Source: Streptomyces fungicidicus
GTDB lineage: Bacteria; Actinomycetota; Actinomycetes; Streptomycetales; Streptomycetaceae
Reading direction: 5' to 3'
Length of the DNA: 64,000 bases
Assembly: GCF_003665435.1 (NCBI RefSeq)
Contig: NZ_CP023407.1
Location: 6,001,501 to 6,065,500, forward strand
Below are positions 52,987 through 61,493 of this stretch, in pieces (position 1 is the stretch's first letter; each line of letters begins with the position of its first letter). The notes under the pieces are model-generated. The model saw nothing but the letters and a program-made list of their open reading frames with translations. It was not told where the DNA came from and did not search any database. Made by a program: the position numbers and the translations under genes.

Positions 52987-53015
52987 TGGCCAGCATATTC
53001 GGCGCCATGTAGCGT
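52987..53015 (+). promoter_or_regulatory. Promoter giving a leaderless mRNA for the peptidase operon
   Basis: TGGCCA (52987-52992; four of six matches to TTGACA), 17-bp spacer, TAGCGT (53010-53015). The start codon is eight bases after the -10 hexamer, so transcription should begin at or one base before the ATG of the M55 gene, which has no Shine-Dalgarno. Confidence 0.6.
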
Positions 53016-53022
53016 CATACGC

Positions 53023-53856
53023 ATGAAGATCCTCATCAGCGCCGACATGGAGGGCGCAACCGGTGTCACCTGGCCGGCCGACGTGCTGCCGGGCCATCCC
53101 CAGTGGGAGCGGTGCCGGTCCATGTTCACCTCGGACGTCAACGCCGCCGTCCAGGGCTTCTTCGACGGCGGTGCCGACGAGGTGCTGATCAACGAGGCCC
53201 ACTGGACGATGCGCAACCTGCTGCTGGAGCGGCTGGACGAGCGGGCCGAGATGCTCACCGGCCGGCACAAGGCCCTGTCCATGGTCGAGGGCGTGCAGCA
53301 CGGCGACGTCGACGGCATCGCCTTCATCGGTTACCACGCCGGCGCCGGCATGGAGGGCGTCCTCGCGCACACCTTCCTCGCCAACTCCATCACCGGGGTG
53401 TGGGTCGACGACGTACGGGCCAGCGAGGGCCTGCTGAACGCCCACGTGGTCGCCGAGTACGGGGTCCCGGTGGTCCTGGTCACCGGTGACGACGTGGCCT
53501 GCGAGGACGCGCTCGGTTACGCGCCCGAGGCGCTGAAGGTCGCCGTCAAGGACCATGTGTCCCGGTATGCGGCGGTGTGCCGCACGCCGGCCCGGACCGC
53601 GGCCGACATCCGCGCGGCGGCCAAGCAGGCGGCCGCGCTGGCGGTGCGCCGGGAGCCGGTGGACGCCGGGCCGTTCACCGTCGCGGTGGAGTTCGACGCC
53701 GAGCACCTGGCGATGGCCGCCACCGTCGTGCCGGGCGTGGCACGGACCGGCGAGCGGAGGATCGCGTACACCAGCGCGACCATGTACGAGGGAATCCGCA
53801 CCTTCAAGGCGGTCACCACGATCGCCTCGAACGCGGTGGAGGAGCAGTATGGCTGA
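53023..53856 (+). CDS. M55-family D-aminopeptidase (DppA-like)
   Basis: 277 aa. M55 landmarks: ISADMEGATGVTWPADV (metal Asp and Glu), NEAHWTMRNLL (His ligand) , AFIGYHAGAG (His ligand) and the C-terminal EVxF-type AVEFDAEHLA. Binuclear zinc enzymes of this type hydrolyse D-Ala-D-Ala and D-Ala-containing peptides in the cytoplasm. Leaderless by the promoter position. Its last codons overlap the M20 gene by 8 bp. First of four peptidase genes in one operon, so likely involved in cell-wall peptide recycling or D-peptide use. Confidence 0.93.
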   Translation: MKILISADMEGATGVTWPADVLPGHPQWERCRSMFTSDVNAAVQGFFDGGADEVLINEAHWTMRNLLLERLDERAEMLTGRHKALSMVEGVQHGDVDGIAFIGYHAGAGMEGVLAHTFLANSITGVWVDDVRASEGLLNAHVVAEYGVPVVLVTGDDVACEDALGYAPEALKVAVKDHVSRYAAVCRTPARTAADIRAAAKQAAALAVRREPVDAGPFTVAVEFDAEHLAMAATVVPGVARTGERRIAYTSATMYEGIRTFKAVTTIASNAVEEQYG

Positions 53857-55153
53857 CGAGCGGGCCCTGGACGAGGTCGTGACGTTCACGTCCGACCTGA
53901 TCAGGTTCGACACGACCAACCGGGGCGGCGGCGACTGCCAGGAGCGGCCCGCCGCCGAGTACGCCGCCGCGCGGCTCGCCGAGGCGGGACTGGAACCCGT
54001 CCTCCTCGAGCGCACCCCGGGACGCACCAACGTCGTCGCGCGACTGGAGGGCACCGACCCGTCCGCGGACGCGCTGCTCGTCCACGGGCACCTGGACGTC
54101 GTGCCGGCCGAGGCCGCCGACTGGAGCGTGCACCCGTTCTCCGGCGAGGTCCGCGACGGGGTCGTCTGGGGGCGCGGCGCCGTCGACATGAAGAACATGG
54201 ACGCGATGATCCTCGCCGTGGTGCGGGCCTGGGCCCGTGAGGGCGTCCGGCCCCGCCGCGACGTGGTGATCGCGTTCACCGCCGACGAGGAGGCCAGCGC
54301 CGAGGACGGCTCCGGATTCCTCGCCGACCGGCACGCCGACCTGTTCGAGGGCTGTACCGAGGGCATCAGCGAGTCCGGCGCGTTCACCTTCCATGACGGC
54401 TCGGGACGGCAGATCTACCCGATCGCCGCCGGCGAGCGCGGCACCGCCTGGCTGAAGCTCACCGCGCGCGGCCGGGCCGGGCACGGCTCCAAGGTCAACC
54501 GGGAGAACGCGGTGACCCGCCTGGCCGCCGCCATCACCCGGATCGGCGAGCACCAGTGGCCGCTGCGGCTCACCCCGACGGTACGGGCCGCGCTCGGCGA
54601 GCTCGCCGCCCTGTACGGCATCGAGCCCGACCTGTCCGACGTGGACGCCCTGCTCGACAAGCTCGGCACGGCGGGCAAGCTGGTCGAGGCCACCGTCCGC
54701 AACAGCGCCAACCCGACCATGCTGGACGCCGGCTACAAGGTCAACGTGATCCCCGGCGAGGCCGTGGCGCACGTCGACGGCCGGTACCTGTCGGGCGCCG
54801 AGGACGAGTTCCGGGCGACCATGGACCGGCTCACCGGACCGGACGTCGACTGGGAGTTCGCGCACCACGAGGTGGCCCTCCAGGCGCCGGTGGACTCGCC
54901 GACCTTCGCCCTGATGCGGGCCGCCGTCGAGGAGTTCGCGCCCGAGGGGCACGTGGTGCCGTACTGCATGTCCGGCGGCACCGACGCCAAGCAGTTCTCC
55001 CGGCTCGGCATCACCGGCTACGGATTCGCGCCGCTGAAGCTGCCGGAGGGCTTCGACTACCAGGCCCTGTTCCACGGGGTCGACGAGCGTGTCCCGGTCG
55101 AGGCGCTGCACTTCGGCGTCCGGGTCCTCGACCGGTTCCTGCGGACGGCCTGA
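53849..55153 (+). CDS. M20-family metallopeptidase
   Basis: 434 aa from ATG 53849 (GGAGGAGCA upstream). Zinc peptidase: VHGHLDVVPAE (His ligand), WGRGAVDMKNMDAM (bridging Asp), ADEEASAEDGSG (catalytic Glu and Glu ligand), the insert dimerisation domain after YPIAAGERGTAWLKLTARGRAGHG, and a final His in FHGVDERVPVEALHFGV. Typical of succinyl-diaminopimelate desuccinylase/dipeptidase-like proteins. Overlaps the M55 gene and is followed after 16 bp by the S9 peptidase. Confidence 0.92.
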   Translation: MADERALDEVVTFTSDLIRFDTTNRGGGDCQERPAAEYAAARLAEAGLEPVLLERTPGRTNVVARLEGTDPSADALLVHGHLDVVPAEAADWSVHPFSGEVRDGVVWGRGAVDMKNMDAMILAVVRAWAREGVRPRRDVVIAFTADEEASAEDGSGFLADRHADLFEGCTEGISESGAFTFHDGSGRQIYPIAAGERGTAWLKLTARGRAGHGSKVNRENAVTRLAAAITRIGEHQWPLRLTPTVRAALGELAALYGIEPDLSDVDALLDKLGTAGKLVEATVRNSANPTMLDAGYKVNVIPGEAVAHVDGRYLSGAEDEFRATMDRLTGPDVDWEFAHHEVALQAPVDSPTFALMRAAVEEFAPEGHVVPYCMSGGTDAKQFSRLGITGYGFAPLKLPEGFDYQALFHGVDERVPVEALHFGVRVLDRFLRTA

Positions 55154-55169
55154 GCGAGTGGGGGAGACA

Positions 55170-57122
55170 GTGCAGACCCTGGCGTACGGCGAGTGGCCCT
55201 CGCCCGTCGACGCGGCCACGGCCGCGGCCCACGACGGCAGCCCCGAGTTCGCGGGCTTCGTCGGGGACGAGGTGTGGTGGACCGAGCCCCGGCCCGCCGA
55301 GGCGGGCCGGCGCACCCTGGTCCGGCGGCACGCCGACGGCACGGAGGAGTCCGTGCTGCCCGCGCCGTGGAACGTGCGCACCCGGGTCATCGAGTACGGC
55401 GGCCGGCCCTGGGCCGGGACCGTGCGCGACGGCGGCCCGCTGGTGGTGTTCGTGAACTTCGCCGACCAGCGCCTGTACCGGTACGGGCCCGGCGGCGAGC
55501 CCCGCCCGCTCACCCCCGTCTCCCCGGTCGGGCAGGGGCTGCGCTGGGCCGAACCGGTGCTGCTGCCGGAGCGCGGCGAGGTGTGGTGCGTCCTGGAGGA
55601 GTTCACCGGCGAAGGGCCCAGCGACGTGCGCCGCGTGCTGGCCGCCGTACCGCTGGACGGCTCCGCCGCCGACGACCGGGCCGCCGTGCGGGAGCTGAGC
55701 GACGGACGGCACCGGTTCGTCACCGGACCGCGCCTCTCGCCCGACGGGCTGCGGGCCGCCTGGATCGGCTGGGACCACCCGCGCATGCCGTGGGACGGCA
55801 CCGAGCTGCTCGTCGCCGACGTCTCGGCCGACGGCACCCTGCGCGACGCCCGCACGGTGGCCGGCGGGCCCGAGGAGTCCGTCCCCCAGGCCGACTGGAC
55901 CCACGACGGCCGGCTGCTGTACGCCAGCGACCGCAGCGGCTGGTGGAACCTCTACCGCGACGGGGAGCCCCTCTGCCCGCGCGAGGAGGAGTTCGGCGGG
56001 CCGCTGTGGAAGCTGGGCCACCGCTGGTTCGCCCCGCTGGACGGCGGACTCGTCGCCGTCCTGCACGGCCGGGGCGCGCCCGCGCTCGGCGTCCTCGACC
56101 CCGAGACCGGCGAGGTGGTGGACGCCGCCGGCCCCTGGACCGAGTTCACGCCCACCCTCGCGGCGCTCGGCGAGCGGGTCGTCGCCGTGGGGGCGGGAAC
56201 ACGCAGCGGTCACGAGGTGGTGGAACTGGACACCCGCACGGGCCGCGCCCGGGTGATCGGCGCCCGCCACGAGGACGCCGTGGACCCGGCGTACTACCCC
56301 GAGCCCCAGGTCCGCACCTTCACCGGGCCGGGCGGCCGGGAGATCCACGCGCAGGTCTACCCGCCGCACCACCCCGGATGCGAGGGCCCGGCCGGCGAGC
56401 GCCCCCCGTACGTCATCTGGGCGCACGGCGGACCCACCGGCCGGGTGCCGCTCGTACTGGACCTGGAGATCGCCTACTTCACCTCGCGCGGCATCGGCGT
56501 CGCCGAGGTCAACTACGGCGGCTCCACCGGATACGGGCGGGAGTACCGCAACCGGCTGCGCGGGGAGTGGGGGGTGGTCGACGTCGAGGACTGCGCCGCC
56601 GTCGCGCTGGCCCTCGCCGACGAGGGCACCGCGGACCGCGCGAGGCTCGCCGTGCGCGGCGGCAGCGCCGGCGGCTGGACCACGGCCGCCTCGCTGACCA
56701 CGACCGACGTCTACGCCTGCGGCACCATCATCTACCCGGTGCTCGATCTGGCCGGCTGGGGCACGGGGGAGACCCACGACTTCGAGTCCCAGTACCTGGA
56801 GACCCTGATCGGCCCGCGCGCCGAGGTCCCCGGGAAGTACGCCGAACGCTCGCCCGTCACCCACGCCGACCGGCTCACCGCGCCCTTCCTGCTGCTCCAG
56901 GGGCTGGACGACCCGATCTGCCCGCCGGTGCAGTGCGAGCGGTTCCTGGCCCGGCTGGCCGGCCGGAGCGTGCCGCACGCCTACATCACCTTCGAGGGCG
57001 AGGGGCACGGCTTCCGCCGGGCGGAGACCATGGTCCGCGCACTGGAGGCGGAACTCTCCCTGTACGCCCAGGTGTTCGGCATGAAGACACCGGGCGTCCC
57101 GACGCTGGAGCTGGGCGGATGA
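55170..57122 (+). CDS. S9-family prolyl oligopeptidase/dipeptidyl aminopeptidase-like peptidase
   Basis: 650 aa from GTG 55170, with GGGGGAG four bases upstream; GTG 55158 and a still longer frame are less likely. N-terminal beta-propeller (many W-x-D/H repeats) precedes the catalytic alpha/beta domain, with Ser499 in RGGSAGGW, Asp in GLDDPICPP and His in EGEGHGF. Cleaves short peptides in the cytoplasm. Its TGA overlaps the ATG of the S66 gene (ATGA). Confidence 0.92.
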   Translation: MQTLAYGEWPSPVDAATAAAHDGSPEFAGFVGDEVWWTEPRPAEAGRRTLVRRHADGTEESVLPAPWNVRTRVIEYGGRPWAGTVRDGGPLVVFVNFADQRLYRYGPGGEPRPLTPVSPVGQGLRWAEPVLLPERGEVWCVLEEFTGEGPSDVRRVLAAVPLDGSAADDRAAVRELSDGRHRFVTGPRLSPDGLRAAWIGWDHPRMPWDGTELLVADVSADGTLRDARTVAGGPEESVPQADWTHDGRLLYASDRSGWWNLYRDGEPLCPREEEFGGPLWKLGHRWFAPLDGGLVAVLHGRGAPALGVLDPETGEVVDAAGPWTEFTPTLAALGERVVAVGAGTRSGHEVVELDTRTGRARVIGARHEDAVDPAYYPEPQVRTFTGPGGREIHAQVYPPHHPGCEGPAGERPPYVIWAHGGPTGRVPLVLDLEIAYFTSRGIGVAEVNYGGSTGYGREYRNRLRGEWGVVDVEDCAAVALALADEGTADRARLAVRGGSAGGWTTAASLTTTDVYACGTIIYPVLDLAGWGTGETHDFESQYLETLIGPRAEVPGKYAERSPVTHADRLTAPFLLLQGLDDPICPPVQCERFLARLAGRSVPHAYITFEGEGHGFRRAETMVRALEAELSLYAQVFGMKTPGVPTLELGG

Positions 57123-58051
57123 ACCAGGTCGTGCCCCTGCGACGGCCGGCCCGGCTGGCACCCGGCGCCCGGGTCGCCGTCCTCGCGCCCAGCGGCCCGG
57201 TGCCCGAGGAGCGGCTCCAGGCCGGACTCGACGTGCTGCGCGGCTGGGACCTCGACCCGGTGGCCGCCCCCCATGTCCTGGACCGGCACGGCGAGTTCGG
57301 CTACCTCGCCGGCAGCGACGCCGACCGGGCCGCCGACCTCCAGTCCGCCTGGTGCGACCCCGCCGTCGACGCGGTGATCTGCGCCCGCGGCGGCTACGGC
57401 GTCCAGCGCATGGTCGATCTGCTCGACTGGGACGCCATGCGGGCCGCAGGGCCCAAGGTGTTCGTCGGGTTCAGCGACATCACCGCGCTGCACGAGGCGT
57501 TCGCGGTCCGGCTCGGCCTCGTCACCCTGCACGGGCCGATGGCCGCCGGCCTCGACTTCCTGAAGAGCGCCCGGGCGCAGGAGCACCTCAGGGCCACGCT
57601 GCTCGCTCCCGAGACGGTCCGCACCATCGCCTCCGACGGCACCGCGCTCGTCCCGGGCCGGGCCCGCGGCGTCACCCTCGGCGGCTGCCTCGCGCTGCTC
57701 GCCGGCGACCTCGGCACCCCGCACGCCCGGCCCTCCGCGCGCGGCGGACTGCTGTGCCTGGAGGACGTGGGGGAGGAGACCTACCGGCTCGACCGCTGGC
57801 TGACCCAGTTGCTGCGGTCCGGCTGGCTGGACGGCGTCAGCGGGCTGCTGCTCGGGTCCTGGGCCGAGTGCGGGCCGTACGAAGGGGTGCGGGCGCTGCT
57901 CGCCGACCGGCTCGGCGGCCTCGGGGTGCCGGTGGCCGAGCAGTTCGGGTTCGGCCACTGCGACGACGCGCTGACCGTCCCCTTCGGCGTGGCCGCTGAA
58001 CTCGACGCCGGCGCGGGCACGCTGACGCTCGACGAACCGGCACTGGGCTGA
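57119..58051 (+). CDS. S66-family LD-carboxypeptidase (murein peptide type)
   Basis: 310 aa, coupled to the S9 gene by ATGA. Ser119 in GFSDITALHEAF, ARGGYGVQRMVDLLD, Glu in LEDVGEETYRLDRWLTQLL and His in FGFGHCDDALTVP form the Ser-Glu-His triad. No signal peptide, so cytoplasmic; LdcA-type enzymes release the terminal D-Ala from L,D-linked tetrapeptides of recycled muropeptides. Some S66 members instead give self-immunity to microcin C-like compounds (MccF); the operon of D-peptidases favours murein recycling. Confidence 0.93.
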   Translation: MNQVVPLRRPARLAPGARVAVLAPSGPVPEERLQAGLDVLRGWDLDPVAAPHVLDRHGEFGYLAGSDADRAADLQSAWCDPAVDAVICARGGYGVQRMVDLLDWDAMRAAGPKVFVGFSDITALHEAFAVRLGLVTLHGPMAAGLDFLKSARAQEHLRATLLAPETVRTIASDGTALVPGRARGVTLGGCLALLAGDLGTPHARPSARGGLLCLEDVGEETYRLDRWLTQLLRSGWLDGVSGLLLGSWAECGPYEGVRALLADRLGGLGVPVAEQFGFGHCDDALTVPFGVAAELDAGAGTLTLDEPALG

Positions 58052-58095
58052 GCCGCCGCGAGCGGGGGCGCCCGGGTCCGTCGTAGGGTGACGGG

Positions 58096-58656
58096 GTGCC
58101 GCACACCGCATCCCGTTACCTCGCCGAGGGCCTCCGCGTGGGGCTGCGCCACTTCACCCACGGGGACGCCGCCGAGTTCACCGCCCGCGCCAGGGAGAGC
58201 AAGGACCTCCACCACCCCTGGCTGTTCCCGCCGGACAGCCGGTCCGCGTACGCGGCGTACGCGGACCGGCTGATCGGGGACCCCGCCAAGGCCGGGTTCC
58301 TGGTCTGCGAGAAGGACGCGGACGGCGCCCTCGCCGGGTTCATCAACATCAACAACATCGTCGAGGGCGGCTTCCTGTGCGGCGCCCTGGGCTACGGGGC
58401 CTTCGCGCACGCGGCGGGCCGCGGACTGATGCGCGAGGGCCTGGACCTGGTGGTGCGGCACGCCTTCGGGCCGATGCGGCTGCACCGGCTGGAGATCAAC
58501 GTGCAGCCGGGCAACGCCGCCTCCATCGCCCTGGCCCGCTCCTGCGGGTTCCGCCTGGAGGGCTTCTCGCCGAAGATGCTCTTCATCGACGGGGCCTGGC
58601 GCGACCACGAACGCTGGGCGCTCACCAGCGACATGCCGGGTCGCCGCGGAACCTGA
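58096..58656 (+). CDS. GNAT acetyltransferase (RimJ/RimL-like)
   Basis: 186 aa from GTG 58096. RimJ/L motifs: EGLRVGLRHFTHGDAAEFTARARESKDLHHPW, GALGYGAFAHAAGRGLMREGLDLVVRHAFG, and HRLEINVQPGNAASIALARSCGF. Acetylates a protein N terminus or a small molecule; substrate unknown. TAGGGT (58084-58089) ends six bases before the GTG with no Shine-Dalgarno, implying a leaderless transcript of its own. Confidence 0.9.
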   Translation: MPHTASRYLAEGLRVGLRHFTHGDAAEFTARARESKDLHHPWLFPPDSRSAYAAYADRLIGDPAKAGFLVCEKDADGALAGFININNIVEGGFLCGALGYGAFAHAAGRGLMREGLDLVVRHAFGPMRLHRLEINVQPGNAASIALARSCGFRLEGFSPKMLFIDGAWRDHERWALTSDMPGRRGT

Positions 58657-58696
58657 CGCGCGGCAACCCTGTTCAGCGGGGCCCGGGGCGGCTTCC

Positions 58697-60652
58697 ATGG
58701 AGATCGTGACGACGATCCGACGTGAGGTACTGACGCTGCCCGCCGCACACCTGGGCCCCGACAACCCGTTGCCCGCACTGCGGCCCCTCGACGAGATGCA
58801 CCGCGTCGAGGACCGCGACAAGGAGGACCTGCCGCGCGACATGGCGCGGCAGATCGGCTACGAGCCGCTGCGCAGCCTGCTGCCCGTCCGCGTGCGCGAC
58901 GGCTACGACCGCCGCCGCGAACCCCGCCCGGTCGACGCCCTCGTGATCGAGAACGACCGGCTGCGCGCCACCGTGCTGCCCGCCCTGGGCGGCCGGATCG
59001 CCTCCCTCGTCCACAAGCCCGCCGGCCGCGAACTCCTCTACCGCAACCCGGTGTTCCAGCCCGCCAACTTCGCCCTCAACGGCGCCTGGTTCTCCGGCGG
59101 CATCGAATGGAACATCGGCGCCACCGGCCACACCACCCTGTCCTGCTCACCCGTCCACGCGGCCCGCGTCCCCGCCCCCGACGGCGGGGAGATGCTGCGT
59201 CTGTGGGAGTGGGAGCGGCTGCGCGACCTGCCCTTCCAGGTCGACCTGTGGCTCCCGGACGGCTCGGACTTCCTGTACGTCGGCGTCCGGATCCGCAACC
59301 CGCACGAGAGTCCGGTGCCGGCCTACTGGTGGTCCAACATCGCCGTCCCCGAGGAGTGCCGGGTCCTCGCCCCCGCCGAGGAGGCCTACCACTTCGGCTA
59401 CGAGCAGAGACTGAGCCGGGTGCCCGTGCCCGTGCACGACGGAGTCGACCGGACGTATCCGCCGAACAGCACCTACGCGGCCGACTACTTCTACGAGGTG
59501 CCCGAGCACCGCAGGCGCTGGATCGCCGCCCTGGACACCGGCGGCGAGGGCCTGGTGCAGACCTCGACCGACGTGCTGCGCGGCCGGAAGCTGTTCGTGT
59601 GGGGCCGCGGGCCCGGCGGCCGCAGCTGGCAGTGCTGGCTCACCGAGCCCGGCACCGGCGGCTACTGCGAGATCCAGGCCGGACTCGCCCGCACCCAGCT
59701 GGAACACGTCCGGCTGGACGCCGGGAGCGAGGTGTCCTGGCTGGAGGCGTACGGGCCGTTCGCCGCGCCGCCCGAGGGGGAGTGGACCGGCGTACTGGCG
59801 GAGGCGGAGTCCCGGCTCGAGGCGGTCCTGCCGCGCGCCGCCGTCGAGGCGGCCCACGCGGCCTGGGAGCCGTGCGCCGACACGGAACCCGGCGAGCGGC
59901 TCGCCACCGGTTCCGGCTGGGGCGCGCTGGAGGTGCTGCGCTCCGGCTGGAAGCTGCCCGGCACGCCCTTCGACGAGTCCACCCTGGGCGAGGAGCAGCG
60001 ACCGTGGCTGCACCTGCTGCGCGCCGGTTCCTTCCCGGGGCCGCCCACGGCCCGGCCGCCCGGCGGGACCCTCGTCGCCCGGCACTGGCGGGACATGCTG
60101 GAGACGGCCCCCGCCACCCCGCTCACCGAGTACCACCTGGGCGTCGCCCAGTGGCACGCCGGCGACCGGGCGCAGGCCGTGCGCAGCTGGGAGCGGGGAC
60201 TGCGGCACGCCCCCGCGGCCTGGCCGGCGCTGCGCTGTCTCGCGGTCGCCGACCAGGAGGACCGTCACCCCGAGCGGGCCGCCGAACGCTACGCGCGGGC
60301 CTTCGACGACCTCTGCCGGGAGCGCGGCGGGGACGCGGCGTGGACCGCCGTCACCGCCGCGCTCGGCCGGGAGGCGGTGGACGCCCTGCTCACCGCGGGG
60401 CGCACCCGGGACGCCCGGTCCGTGTGGGAGCGGCTGGATCCCGCGACCCGGGCCCGGGGGCGGTTCCGGCTGGTCCAGGCGGGGCTGCTGCTCGCCGAAG
60501 GACGGCGCGAGGAGGCCCGCGCCGTGTTCGACGAGGGCTTCGAGGTCGCCGACCTGCGGGAGGGCGACGAGGCCGTCGGACGGCTGTGGGCCGCGCTCAC
60601 CGGCGAGCCGCTGCCCGCCCGGTACGACTTCCGGATGCGTCCCACGCCGTGA
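58697..60652 (+). CDS. DUF5107/TPR protein, mutarotase-fold-like
   Basis: 651 aa, no named function. Residues 60-390 resemble the DUF5107 beta-sandwich (aldose-epimerase/glycosidase-like: VLPALGGRIASLVHKPAGRELLYRNPVFQ, WFSGGIEWNIGATGHT, PAYWWSNIAVPE). Residues 420-640 are helical with TPR-like pairs (EYHLGVAQWHAGDRAQAVRSWERGLRHAP ... ERAAERYARAFDDL). Cytoplasmic; no catalytic acids can be assigned. Probably binds or acts on a carbohydrate. The start ATG is 40 bp after the GNAT gene, with a weak GGGGCGG leader. Confidence 0.83.
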   Translation: MEIVTTIRREVLTLPAAHLGPDNPLPALRPLDEMHRVEDRDKEDLPRDMARQIGYEPLRSLLPVRVRDGYDRRREPRPVDALVIENDRLRATVLPALGGRIASLVHKPAGRELLYRNPVFQPANFALNGAWFSGGIEWNIGATGHTTLSCSPVHAARVPAPDGGEMLRLWEWERLRDLPFQVDLWLPDGSDFLYVGVRIRNPHESPVPAYWWSNIAVPEECRVLAPAEEAYHFGYEQRLSRVPVPVHDGVDRTYPPNSTYAADYFYEVPEHRRRWIAALDTGGEGLVQTSTDVLRGRKLFVWGRGPGGRSWQCWLTEPGTGGYCEIQAGLARTQLEHVRLDAGSEVSWLEAYGPFAAPPEGEWTGVLAEAESRLEAVLPRAAVEAAHAAWEPCADTEPGERLATGSGWGALEVLRSGWKLPGTPFDESTLGEEQRPWLHLLRAGSFPGPPTARPPGGTLVARHWRDMLETAPATPLTEYHLGVAQWHAGDRAQAVRSWERGLRHAPAAWPALRCLAVADQEDRHPERAAERYARAFDDLCRERGGDAAWTAVTAALGREAVDALLTAGRTRDARSVWERLDPATRARGRFRLVQAGLLLAEGRREEARAVFDEGFEVADLREGDEAVGRLWAALTGEPLPARYDFRMRPTP

Positions 60653-60661
60653 CCGCCCGGC

Positions 60662-61009
60662 TCAGGAGGGGCGGTCCACGTACTCGTAGACCGCCCCGTC
60701 AGGGTGCCGGGCGAGCAGATTGCGGCCCGCCGGGGAGGGCAGCGGGCCCGCGAGGATGTCCGCGCCCATCTCCGCGAGCACCTGGCGGGTCTCCTCGACG
60801 TCCTTCACCGCGATCGTCGCCGCGACCTTGCGCAGCACGTCCAGTTCGGTGGCGGGACCGCTCATCAGCAGGAAGCAGCCCACCGCCGCGACCTGGACGC
60901 CGCCCCGCTCGAACCGGAGGGCGCTGCCGCCCGCCAGCCGTTCATAGAAGGGGATGGCGGACTCGATGTCGTCGACGCAGACACGCAGTGTGGCACCCAG
61001 AATCTCCAT
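60662..61009 (-). CDS. VOC/glyoxalase-superfamily protein
   Basis: 115 aa from ATG 61009. One VOC fold: MEILGATLRVCVDDIESAIPFYERLAG followed by PLPSPAGRNLLARHPDGAVYEYVDR. Metal-binding His/Glu positions are not clear; could be a dioxygenase-, fosfomycin- or bleomycin-resistance-like or non-catalytic member. AGCCTA on the plus strand (TAGGCT, 61017-61022) seven bases upstream and no ribosome site suggest leaderless mRNA. Convergent with the DUF5107 gene. Confidence 0.83.
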   Translation of the reverse strand: MEILGATLRVCVDDIESAIPFYERLAGGSALRFERGGVQVAAVGCFLLMSGPATELDVLRKVAATIAVKDVEETRQVLAEMGADILAGPLPSPAGRNLLARHPDGAVYEYVDRPS

Positions 61010-61051
61010 ACGGGCGAGCCTAGTTGAGCGGGCGTCGGGTACCCGGACGCC

Positions 61052-61465
61052 ATGCAGCGCTTGGAGCACCTGGAACATCTGGACAAGCACCTGGTCGACG
61101 AACTGGCGCAGGTGGCCCGCGAGACCGTGCGCGACGAACTGCGCGAACAGGCGCGGGCACAGCGCCGCAGGGCGGCCCTGTACGCCGGATCGGGCGCCGC
61201 CGCCCTCTACGCGGGCGCGGCCGTGTCGCTGGCCGCCGGCCTCGCCCTCGCCCTGGTCCTGCCGGGCTGGGCGGCCGCGCTGATCACGGCCGTGATCCTG
61301 GGCGTGCTGGCGCTGGTCCTGCGCGGCGCGGCCCGGCCCGCCCCGGCGGGCAAGGTGCCCCCGGGGGCCGGCGCCGCCGTCCCGCCGGTGCCGTCGGCGC
61401 CGCCCACGGCCGGCGTCGTGCCGCCGCGCCCGGAGTCCGACCCCGCGCCCGGCCGCCGGGACTGA
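61052..61465 (+). CDS. Small membrane protein of the phage-holin-like (DUF1469) family
   Basis: 137 aa. An acidic/basic amphipathic N-terminal helix (about 1-40), two hydrophobic segments (LYAGSGAAALYAGAAVSLAAGLALALVL and WAAALITAVILGVLALVL), then a Pro/Ala-rich cytoplasmic tail. Chromosomal members of the family are common in actinobacteria and need not be prophage-derived. No phage genes nearby. Function unknown. Confidence 0.75.
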   Translation: MQRLEHLEHLDKHLVDELAQVARETVRDELREQARAQRRRAALYAGSGAAALYAGAAVSLAAGLALALVLPGWAAALITAVILGVLALVLRGAARPAPAGKVPPGAGAAVPPVPSAPPTAGVVPPRPESDPAPGRRD

Positions 61466-61493
61466 CCGGCCGGGCGCGCCGCCGCGCCCGGCG

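Noticed and set aside
61052..61465. Prophage remnant suggested by a holin-like protein
   Set aside because: No integrase, lysin, portal or capsid genes nearby; the family is common on actinobacterial chromosomes.
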